From contig JAISPH010000195.1 in assembly GCA_031275035.1 (NCBI GenBank), positions 1 through 17,575 on the forward strand: a stretch of DNA of 17,575 nucleotides. Reading direction: 5' to 3'. Both the position numbers and the translations under genes were made by a program. Shown here in pieces: positions 7,869 to 13,645 of the stretch. Under the pieces are notes generated by a model that ran no database searches, had not been told where the DNA came from, and saw only the letters and a list, made by a program, of their open reading frames with translations. Numbering within the stretch: the first letter of the stretch is position 1; each line of letters opens with the position of its first letter. This stretch comes from Treponema sp. Its GTDB lineage: Bacteria > Spirochaetota > Spirochaetia > Treponematales > Breznakiellaceae.

Positions 7869-9149
7869 TTATACGGCCAGGCCAAATATGGAACCGATAA
7901 GTTTCATGATTACGCCGACAATGATAGCGTCGGTGGAAGCAAACCATAAGCCTTCGATTCCATACCTTGTAACATCGATCAGATTGTAAAAAAGAGCCGG
8001 CATGATTGTAAAAACAAAACCAAGAAACAGACCGGCAACTACGGCGCCGCGTTTTCCGCCAAGTTTGTCTCCGAACACCCCCGCGGCGCCTCCCATGAAA
8101 AACAGGCCTATTACCCCCGGCAGGACCACCACGCCCATTAACCCGGTGAGAGCGGTAGCGGCAAGGCCTCCGATGACCGCAAAAAGGAAACCTATTGTAG
8201 TTGCCACCGGACCATAGGCGTAGAAAATCGGAATATCCAGCGCCGGTCTTGCCCCCGGTACAAGTTTTTCGCTGATTCCCTTAAAGGCCGGAATTATCTC
8301 GCCCAGGAACATACGGACGCCCTGCAAAAGCACCAGAATGCCCGCTACAAAGGTAAGCGCCTGGATGAATGTATAAACGATCCAGTTGATCCCCCCGCTC
8401 ATCTCCGAAACAAAAGCAGGACCCGCTGCGACGGCGGTTATTATATACACCACCACCATTATGATCCCCATAAGAACCGACATATCCTTGAGAAATTCCA
8501 AACCCGCCGGCACCTTGACTTCTTCCCAGGTATCATGCTCATCACGATTTTTCTTGGCGGTTAATTTTCCCGCCAGGCCGCTGATCCAGACAAGGGACGA
8601 TCCCCAGAAACCGAATCCTACATCGTCGGATTTGAGGATCTTGCGGACAAAGGGCTGGGCCATGGCCGGAAAAAGAACCATGGACATCCCTTCTATGACG
8701 GAACCTATGGCTATGGCGAACCATCCGTGAATGCCGAGTTGATCCAGGACTATGGCCATAGTGCCGGCAAAACTGAACATCATGTGACCGGTAAGAAAGA
8801 TATATTTGAAAGGAGTTATCCGGGCCAGTATCAGATTAATGACAAAGGAGAAAAGCATTATCATGGGCGTTTCAAACCCCAGGACGGACTGTACGGCAGC
8901 TACGAGAGAATTGTCTTCGGGGACAATTCCGTTCAACCCAAAGGCCTTGCTGAACATTGTACTAAAGGGTATCAGTGCATTAACAATGACGCCTGAACCG
9001 GCGCTTAGGATTAAAAAACCAAGGATGGTTTTCAGGGTACCGGCTACCACCGTTGACGGCTTGTTTCGCATAAGCAAAAGCCCCGCCAAAGCTACAAGGC
9101 CAATAACTATACTTGGGGTACTCAAAAATTGGACTAAAAAATTCACCAT
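7869..9149 (-). CDS. PTS IIC permease, ascorbate (UlaA/SgaT) type
   Basis: 426 residues, highly hydrophobic with about ten or more membrane segments. GGAGG lies 8 bases before the ATG. The N-terminal LVQFLSTPSIVIGLVALAGL, the loop with LGFETPMIM, and KYIFLTGHMMFSFAGTM are typical of UlaA-type IIC proteins, which move L-ascorbate or related sugar acids across the inner membrane while a IIB protein phosphorylates them. It is somewhat shorter than E. coli UlaA (about 465 residues) and carries a charged cytoplasmic loop (KLTAKKNRDEHDTWEE) in the middle. It pairs with the IIB gene 37 bases upstream. No IIA domain is fused to it. Substrate specificity cannot be read from the sequence; ascorbate is only the best-known family substrate. 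Confidence 0.92.
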   Translation of the reverse strand: MVNFLVQFLSTPSIVIGLVALAGLLLMRNKPSTVVAGTLKTILGFLILSAGSGVIVNALIPFSTMFSKAFGLNGIVPEDNSLVAAVQSVLGFETPMIMLFSFVINLILARITPFKYIFLTGHMMFSFAGTMAIVLDQLGIHGWFAIAIGSVIEGMSMVLFPAMAQPFVRKILKSDDVGFGFWGSSLVWISGLAGKLTAKKNRDEHDTWEEVKVPAGLEFLKDMSVLMGIIMVVVYIITAVAAGPAFVSEMSGGINWIVYTFIQALTFVAGILVLLQGVRMFLGEIIPAFKGISEKLVPGARPALDIPIFYAYGPVATTIGFLFAVIGGLAATALTGLMGVVVLPGVIGLFFMGGAAGVFGDKLGGKRGAVVAGLFLGFVFTIMPALFYNLIDVTRYGIEGLWFASTDAIIVGVIMKLIGSIFGLAV

Positions 9150-9186
9150 AATAAACGCCTCCAGTAAACTATGATCATAGGCCCCG

Positions 9187-9450
9187 TCATTTAAGATAGG
9201 GCAATATGGACTTTTCTATACCCGCCTTATCAAGCAGATTGTTTACCCCTATTACCGGTTTGTCCGATTGAATCTGTTTTGCAATCTCACTGGAGGCCAT
9301 AATCACATCGCAGGCTTTCCCCTTGTATGCGCCAAGATCAACCGCTTCTCCTTCTACAATAACGCCATGTTTTTTAGCGATTTCCTGTACCATCATGAGC
9401 AGCATCAAGCTGGTTCCAAAGCCCATCCCGCATACGGTCAGTACACGCAT
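9187..9450 (-). CDS. PTS IIB component, ascorbate/galactitol type
   Basis: 87 residues from MRVLTVCGMGFGTSL. The start at 9450 is preferred over an ATG 18 bases upstream because GGAGG sits 4 bases before it and nothing like a ribosome site precedes the longer form. Cys7 in VCGMGFGTS is the phosphorylated cysteine of this IIB fold, which takes phosphate from a IIA protein and gives it to the incoming sugar. It is the first gene of the operon, just behind the promoter and the two palindromes. The leader between the predicted transcription start and the ATG is only about 45-50 bases. The IIA partner is not encoded in this window. Confidence 0.92.
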   Translation of the reverse strand: MRVLTVCGMGFGTSLMLLMMVQEIAKKHGVIVEGEAVDLGAYKGKACDVIMASSEIAKQIQSDKPVIGVNNLLDKAGIEKSILPYLK

Positions 9451-9471
9451 ACATCCTCCAAATGTCATTAA

Positions 9472-9506
9472 ATTCGTATATACGAATCAAATTCTTATAT
9501 ATGAAT
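9472..9506. promoter_or_regulatory. tandem 16-bp palindromic operator of the PTS operon
   Basis: Two palindromes lie side by side: ATTCGTATATACGAAT at 9472-9487 is perfect, and ATTCTTATATATGAAT at 9491-9506 has one mismatched pair. They are 3 bases apart, 19 bases centre to centre, so they sit on nearly the same helical face. The upstream one touches the -10 box and together they cover the likely transcription start, which suits repression. The IclR-type gene just upstream is the obvious candidate to bind here, and a TTC...GAA palindrome is compatible with that family. A third partial arm pair (GAATT-ATA-AATTC, 9503-9515) overlaps the -10. Confidence 0.7.
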
Positions 9507-9534
9507 TATAAATTCAACTCATAGAAATTGTCAA
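9505..9534 (-). promoter_or_regulatory. sigma70-type promoter of the PTS operon
   Basis: On the minus strand TTGACA (9534-9529) is followed after 18 bases by TATAAT (9510-9505), a consensus match in both boxes. Transcription would start near 9498, inside the tandem palindromes, and the IIB start codon is at 9450. The promoter begins 4 bases after the T-run of the regulator's terminator. Confidence 0.8.
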
Positions 9535-9538
9535 GAAG

Positions 9539-9558
9539 AAAAAACGCCGGTATCGGCG
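9539..9558 (-). terminator. intrinsic terminator after the IclR-type gene
   Basis: On the minus strand a CGCCG/CGGCG stem with a 4-base loop (9558-9545) is followed directly by six T (9544-9539). It would stop transcripts from the IclR-type gene and insulate the PTS promoter, whose -35 box starts 4 bases further on. The stem is only 5 bp but all G-C. Confidence 0.7.
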
Positions 9559-9656
9559 ATTAACCGGAACGATGATTTTGGCGGATTCAGGGTGTTTGCC
9601 TGCAGCGGGGGCTGATTAACGCTTACAAGAGACTTTACCCTTCAGTGGCGGGGGGT
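9559..9656. other. spacer between regulator terminator and repeat copy 1
   Basis: About 100 bases with no convincing open frame, promoter or hairpin. Together with repeat copy 1 it makes up the roughly 200-base 3' flank of the IclR-type gene. Confidence 0.5.
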
Positions 9657-9762
9657 CATTGGACTTGTGAGATAACCCGGTTGGTTATCGCGGACTTTCG
9701 TCCGACACAAGTCCTTTTTAAGCGGTTGTTGTTCAGAAACTGAAGTTTCTGAACAACTCTAT
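9657..9762 (+). repeat. structured repeat, copy 1
   Basis: First of three related copies. A closing stem GGACTTGT (9661-9668) / ACAAGTCC (9707-9714) encloses hairpin 1, GATAACC-CGGTT-GGTTATC (9671-9689), and hairpin 2, CGGAC-TTTC-GTCCG (9691-9704). The linker TTTTTAAGCGGTTGT follows. Then comes a 14-bp perfect palindrome with arms GTTGTTCAGAAACT and AGTTTCTGAACAAC around GA (9728-9757). The copy ends in CTCTATT, which contains the TAG stop of the IclR-type gene (9759-9761, minus strand). Confidence 0.8.
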
Positions 9763-10550
9763 TTTTTGTTTTTCCCCGGAGGGGCCAAATATCCCAGTTT
9801 TTTTGAAATCTCCATGGCATAATCGCTTATGATTTTTCCAAATTTTCTGACCGAAAGCTCATCAATCGCCGAATACATAGTGGCAATGCTTATTGCCCCA
9901 AAGGGATTACCATAGGAATCAAAGATGGCATGGGCAATGCAAAAAACATTGATATTGCTTTCCCTGTCGTCTACCGCATATCCGCGGCGCCGGGATATTT
10001 CCATCTCCTCCAAAAAGCGATCAATGCCGGTAATGGTATGCCTGGTATGGGCGATAAGTTTACGGGCGGCCAGAATGGATCGAATCTTTTCTTCTGTATA
10101 ATGCATCATGATTGCCTTTCCCAAACCGGTGGAATACATATCCCTTCTGGAGCCTAATACGGCGGAAGTTCGAATGGATGTTTCCGCTTCAGACTTATCA
10201 AGATAGATAATTTCGGTATCGTCAACGATAGCCAGAAAGGATGTGGAATTTGATATTCGCATCAGTTTTTCCACATAGGGATGTATCAGTTCTATCAGGT
10301 TTGTATGCCGGCGGTAGGCAATGCCGATTTCAAATGCCCGTACTCCAATGGAAAAAGTTTTGGCCCCGGATCTGTTACATTCCAGAAATTTTTCCGCATA
10401 TAAAGTATGGATAATATCAAAGGCGCTGCTGGTGGGTATTTGCATCAGCCGGCTGATCTCTTTTATCGTCAGCGCGTTGTTATTGTCCTTAATAAGCTGA
10501 AGGATGTCTATTGCCCGTTTAAGAGTACGGTTTATTTTGGGGGTATTCAT
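9759..10550 (-). CDS. IclR-family transcriptional regulator
   Basis: 263 residues from MNTPKINRTLKRAIDILQLI. The start has AAGGAG 4 bases upstream; the open frame runs further 5' but has no ribosome site there. The N-terminal winged helix-turn-helix (about residues 8-75) includes LTIKEISRLMQIPTSSAFDI. The remainder is the IclR effector domain, with GRRxDMYSTGLGKAIM-type and RGYAVDDRE segments (the protein reads GSRRDMYSTGLGKAIM). IclR proteins bind palindromes as dimers or tetramers and respond to small acids or sugar derivatives. The two tandem palindromes at the downstream PTS promoter are its probable target, so it is likely the local repressor or activator of the operon. The gene is AT-rich relative to its flanks, and its stop lies inside repeat copy 1. 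Confidence 0.93.
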   Translation of the reverse strand: MNTPKINRTLKRAIDILQLIKDNNNALTIKEISRLMQIPTSSAFDIIHTLYAEKFLECNRSGAKTFSIGVRAFEIGIAYRRHTNLIELIHPYVEKLMRISNSTSFLAIVDDTEIIYLDKSEAETSIRTSAVLGSRRDMYSTGLGKAIMMHYTEEKIRSILAARKLIAHTRHTITGIDRFLEEMEISRRRGYAVDDRESNINVFCIAHAIFDSYGNPFGAISIATMYSAIDELSVRKFGKIISDYAMEISKKLGYLAPPGKNKK

Positions 10551-10875
10551 TTTTCTCCTTAAAGAAATGCCGCCGCGCCGCATACGCCGGAAATTACCGC
10601 TCAAAGGACCTAATCTGATATTTTGAAATGACTCTCCCCGCGGCAGAGCTCGCAAGCTTGCGGCGGGGTATCGTCGAGCCGCAAGGTACAATTCCGTGCC
10701 GCTGAATAGCGGCACATAACTCCTACTACTAATTGCCAGCTTTGAAAGGGCTGATGGATATTATGCGTGTCCATCCCCCAACAAACAAATCGTTGCCGGG
10801 CCCAAATCGCCCCAGAGGCTCCCCCGCGAGCGGGTTCTTGGGTATGGACCCGCTGGCGGAATCACCCCGGATGAA
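10551..10875. other. non-coding region with GC-rich hairpins, upstream of the IclR-type gene
   Basis: I see no gene here. Perfect hairpins are present: GTGCCGCT-GAAT-AGCGGCAC (10696-10715), and CCCCGC (10636-10641) paired with GCGGGG (10663-10668) around the palindrome GCAAGCTTGC (10652-10661). A weaker CCCGC-GA-GCGGG hairpin lies near 10823. The promoter of the IclR-type gene should lie near 10570-10640 on the minus strand, but no good -35/-10 pair is visible. Confidence 0.55.
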
Positions 10876-11011
10876 CATTGAACTTGTCCGGAAACCGGGC
10901 TGGCTCTCCCGGGCTAAAGTCCGGCACAAGTCTCCCCCAAAACGTTGTTTTTAAGCGGTTGTCAGCGGCCCTATGGTTCAACGAAAACTTCAGTTTCCGA
11001 ACAACTCTATT
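10876..11011 (+). repeat. structured repeat, copy 2
   Basis: Second copy. The closing stem ACTTGT (10882-10887) / ACAAGT (10926-10931) is kept. Hairpin 2 is kept as CGGGC-TAAA-GTCCG (10910-10923), with a G·T where copy 1 has A-T. Hairpin 1 is degenerate. The linker TTTTTAAGCGGTTGT (10948-10962) is identical to the other copies. A 13-base insertion follows, then a decayed second palindrome ending CTCTATT. Extra sequence CTCCCCCAAAACGTTG lies between stem and linker. Confidence 0.75.
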
Positions 11012-11062
11012 ATACGTATCCGCCCTTCGTTGGTCAATGTAATTTACTGATATGAAGGCAGC

Positions 11063-11093
11063 CCGGAGGCCCCCGGCGAATCGCAGCCTCCGG
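11063..11093. repeat. 8-bp hairpin upstream of repeat copy 3
   Basis: CCGGAGGC (11063-11070) pairs perfectly with GCCTCCGG (11086-11093) across a 15-base loop. Its 3' arm runs into CCGGATGAAC, a 10-base string also found just before copy 2 (10867 on). Confidence 0.55.
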
Positions 11094-11110
11094 ATGAACG
11101 GTAAACCTGA

Positions 11111-11246
11111 CATTGGACTTGTTCAAGAACCCGGTTGGTTCTTTCTCGAGTCTCCCAAAAAACATGGATTTTTTAATAAAATCCACGTTTTTTGCTGTTT
11201 TTAAGCGGTTGTTGTTCAAAAACTGAAGTTTTTGAACAACTCTATT
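11111..11246 (+). repeat. structured repeat, copy 3
   Basis: Third copy. The closing stem GACTTG (11116-11121) / CGAGTC (11147-11152) has one G·T pair. Hairpin 1 is AAGAACC-CGGTT-GGTTCTT (11125-11143): same loop as copy 1, but three stem pairs changed on both sides. Hairpin 2 is absent. A separate 16-bp hairpin (arms 11157-11172 and 11178-11193, one mismatch) is inserted before the linker TTTTTAAGCGGTTGT (11198-11212). The final palindrome has arms GTTGTTCAAAAACT and AGTTTTTGAACAAC around GA (11211-11240), again with a paired change relative to copy 1. Confidence 0.8.
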
Positions 11247-11270
11247 GTTGCGGTAATGCCGTTTATGGGC

Positions 11271-11299
11271 TTGTCCGCTCCGAAACAATGTGTTATGCT
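11271..11299 (+). promoter_or_regulatory. possible promoter of the M48 protease gene
   Basis: TTGTCC (11271-11276) and TATGCT (11294-11299) are spaced by 17 bases. A start near 11306 would give a leader of about 90 bases that contains the strong hairpin at 11356-11382. The match is fair, not strong. Confidence 0.45.
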
Positions 11300-11355
11300 T
11301 GCGTCTGTATCTGCCGGTTCATTTCGAAACTTTCGGACTGCGGATCCGAATTTCA

Positions 11356-11382
11356 GTACAGGCGGCAGGGGGCCGCCTGTGC
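11356..11382 (+). promoter_or_regulatory. strong hairpin in the 5' leader of the M48 protease gene
   Basis: ACAGGCGGC (11358-11366) pairs perfectly with GCCGCCTGT (11372-11380) around an AGGGG loop; two more pairs extend the base, one of them T·G. The stem ends a few bases before the GGAG ribosome site. No T-run follows, so it is not an intrinsic terminator. It could affect translation or mRNA stability. Confidence 0.5.
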
Positions 11383-11396
11383 ACTGGAGCGTAAAG

Positions 11397-12224
11397 ATGA
11401 AGAAGATTATCCCCATAGCGGGGCTGCTGGCTCTGCCCGTACTTGTCGGAGCGATTCTTTACGGATGCGCTACCAATCCCATTACCGGGAAAAAGACCAT
11501 AGCCCTGGTGAACAACAGCCAGCTTTTGGCATCGTCCTTTCAGCAGTACGAGGAATTCCTCAACGAAAGCACCGTCATCACCGGTACCGCCGAATCGGCT
11601 CTGGTGGAACGGGTGGGGAACAATATCCGCCTGGCCGCGGAAAAATGGCTTGGGGCCGAGGGCAAACTGGATTATCTTCAGGATTACCAATGGGAGTACA
11701 AACTGGTTCAGGATGATGCGGTCAACGCATGGTGTATGCCCGGCGGAAAGATCGTCGTCTACACGGGGATACTTCCGGTAACCCAGACCGAAGCGGCCCT
11801 GGCGGTGGTATTGGGCCATGAGGTAAGCCATGCCCTCCTTAACCATGGCCAGCAGCGGATGAGCGCCGATGTGCTGCAGCAACTGGGCGCCGCCGGCCTG
11901 AGCATTGCCACCATGGAAAAAAGCGCCGAAACTCAGCAGCTTGCCATGACCGCCTATGGAGTGGGGTCCCAGCTTTTCGGTACCCTGCCTTTCAGCAGAA
12001 AGCATGAAAGCGAGGCTGATGAAACCGGCCTCATCCTTATGACCATTGCGGGTTATAATCCCGAAGAGGCGATTCCCTTCTGGGAGCGGATGGGTTCCCT
12101 CTCGGGCGGAACGGCGCCCCCTGAATTTCTCAGCACCCATCCCTCGGACGAGACCAGAATCAAAAATATCCGGGGCTGGATTCCCGGAGCAAGGGAAAAG
12201 GCCGCCGGACTGGGGGTACAGTAA
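11397..12224 (+). CDS. M48-family zinc metalloprotease, predicted lipoprotein
   Basis: 275 residues from MKKIIPIAGLLALPVLVGAI; GGAG lies 7 bases before this ATG. Residues 1-23 form a lipoprotein signal ending in ILYGC, with Cys24 as the lipidated residue; Tyr at -2 fits the loose lipobox of spirochaetes. The protease core has DAVNAWCMPGGKIVVYTG (about 107-124), the zinc motif HEVSH at 141-145, and the third ligand Glu206 in HESEAD. LSTHPSDETRI (245-255) is the usual end of M48 cell-envelope peptidases of the LoiP/BepA/YcaL kind. It probably degrades or monitors misfolded envelope proteins. It is codirectional with sbcD, 47 bases away, with no evident functional link. Confidence 0.92.
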   Translation: MKKIIPIAGLLALPVLVGAILYGCATNPITGKKTIALVNNSQLLASSFQQYEEFLNESTVITGTAESALVERVGNNIRLAAEKWLGAEGKLDYLQDYQWEYKLVQDDAVNAWCMPGGKIVVYTGILPVTQTEAALAVVLGHEVSHALLNHGQQRMSADVLQQLGAAGLSIATMEKSAETQQLAMTAYGVGSQLFGTLPFSRKHESEADETGLILMTIAGYNPEEAIPFWERMGSLSGGTAPPEFLSTHPSDETRIKNIRGWIPGAREKAAGLGVQ

Positions 12225-12271
12225 GCGTCCGGCTCATTCCGGCGGGGTACAGCAAAAACCCGGAGTAACAG

Positions 12272-13645
12272 ATGGTCAAATTCCTCCATACCGCAGATCT
12301 CCATTTGGGGAAGATCTTTCATGACTATTCTCTCATCGAAGATCAGCGGTATATGCTTTCCCAGCTTGAGGAAATTCTTTCCGGCGGCGGTTACGGCGCT
12401 CTCCTCATTGCGGGGGATGTCTACGACCGTTCCATCCCGTCCCCGGAGGCGGTGGCCCTCTTCGGCTCTTTCCTGGGCAGCGTAAAGCGCCGCTGTCCCG
12501 CACTGCAGATGCTGATTCTGCCGGGTAACCACGATTCCCCCTCCAGGCTCGGCTTTGGCCGGGAACTTTTCCGGGAGCTGGGCGTTCACTTTGTTACGGA
12601 CCCTGAACAGTCCGCCGAACCGGTCCGCTTTGACCAGCAGGGGGAACGCTGCGCGTTCTTTCTCCTCCCCTTTCTCAATTCCGGAAGTCTCAGGTCCGGT
12701 CCCGGACGGGAGGCTTCCGGAGAGGGGCCGGAGGACGGTGCGGAACGGCAGACCGGGACCCGGCCTAATCTCTTTACCGGAGAAGCTGCCCCCGGCGGAA
12801 GCCTCATCCGGTCCCAGGCTCAATTGGTCCGGGAGGCCGCCTCCCGGCTGGAAGCGGCCCGCCGCAGGACCGGCGCGGACTATACCGTTCTGGGGGCCCA
12901 TCTCTTTGTCCTGGGGGGGCTCAAATCCGAATCGGAACGGAACTTTTTGGGCGGCGCCGAACAGGTGGACCCGGGACTTTTCGCCGGTTTTGACTATGTG
13001 GCTCTGGGCCACCTGCACCGTTTCCAGAAGGCCGCCGCCAATGCCTGGTATTCGGGAAGCCCCCTGGCCTATTCCTTTGACGAAGCGGATCAGGAGAAGG
13101 TCTTTCTTTCGGTGGAACTTTCCGGCGCCGGTTCAAAGCGGGAAAATCTTTTTGGCGAAACCGAAGGTTCCGCCGAAAAGATTGAGGTAAAGCCTGTCCC
13201 GGTCAGTCCCCTGCGGAGGCTGCGCCGCCTTGAGGGGCCCTTCGACTTTTTCTACCGGGACCCCGGCAAGGACCGGCTCCTGGCGGAAGCGGAAGAAGAC
13301 TACCTCGAAGTGTCCCTAACCGATAAGGTCCTGGTGGAGAACCCCCTGGCCTTGCTCCGGCGGCGTTTCCCTTACATTATGTCCATTAAACAACGCGAAG
13401 CCTTTGCCGCCCTCTCGGTGATGGAACCGGCGGTCCATAGCCAGGGAGAAAGACGGGACGCTCTGGAAGATTTTGCGGACTTCCTTACGGATATATACGG
13501 ACAGGCGGATCCGGTTAAGCTTGAGCTGTTCCGAAAGCTGCTAGAGGAACTGGAACTTGAGGACGAGGCCCCCGGACAGACCGTCCGCCCTGCCGGGAAT
13601 GGGCCGGAGCCTTTGCCGCAGAATGCAGATGGAGACGGACCATGA
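12272..13645 (+). CDS. sbcD: exonuclease subunit SbcD (Mre11-like phosphodiesterase)
   Basis: 457 residues, with GGAG 6 bases before the ATG. The metallophosphatase motifs are complete: HTADLHLGK (Asp9, His11), AGDVYDRS (Asp49), LPGNHDSPSR (Asn86, His87), GAHLF (His210) and LGHLHR (His247, His249). YSGSPLAYSFDEADQEK (260-276) is the conserved end of the nuclease domain. With SbcC it forms the bacterial Mre11-Rad50 complex, which cuts hairpins and DNA ends during repair. It is longer than E. coli SbcD (about 400 residues). The extra length is a Gly/Glu/Pro-rich stretch at roughly 141-178 inside the domain and an acidic Pro-rich tail. The stop overlaps the sbcC start by ATGA. Confidence 0.96.
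   Translation: MVKFLHTADLHLGKIFHDYSLIEDQRYMLSQLEEILSGGGYGALLIAGDVYDRSIPSPEAVALFGSFLGSVKRRCPALQMLILPGNHDSPSRLGFGRELFRELGVHFVTDPEQSAEPVRFDQQGERCAFFLLPFLNSGSLRSGPGREASGEGPEDGAERQTGTRPNLFTGEAAPGGSLIRSQAQLVREAASRLEAARRRTGADYTVLGAHLFVLGGLKSESERNFLGGAEQVDPGLFAGFDYVALGHLHRFQKAAANAWYSGSPLAYSFDEADQEKVFLSVELSGAGSKRENLFGETEGSAEKIEVKPVPVSPLRRLRRLEGPFDFFYRDPGKDRLLAEAEEDYLEVSLTDKVLVENPLALLRRRFPYIMSIKQREAFAALSVMEPAVHSQGERRDALEDFADFLTDIYGQADPVKLELFRKLLEELELEDEAPGQTVRPAGNGPEPLPQNADGDGP

Noticed and set aside
9728..9757. The 14-bp palindrome after the IclR-type stop codon as that gene's terminator
   Set aside because: On the minus strand it is followed by AACCGCTTAAAAAGG, with no T-run. The G-C stem with six T at 9539-9558 fits better.
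10871..11203. Small reading frames starting ATGAAC in repeat copies 2 and 3 (MNIELVRKPGW... and MNGKPDIGLVQEPGW...), both ending at the conserved TTTTTAA
   Set aside because: Neither has a ribosome binding site, and copy 1 has an in-frame stop in the same place. The similarity follows from the shared stem and loop bases.
9657..11246. The palindromic repeats as integron attC sites
   Set aside because: The TAAGCGGTTGTT string and terminal palindromes look somewhat like attC, and a chromosomal integron is known in Treponema. However, no GTTRRRY / RYYYAAC core pair could be placed at the ends of any copy, and no cassette genes or integrase are present.
9657..11246. CRISPR array
   Set aside because: Three unequal copies, spaced by a whole gene in one case, with long imperfect repeats and no cas genes.
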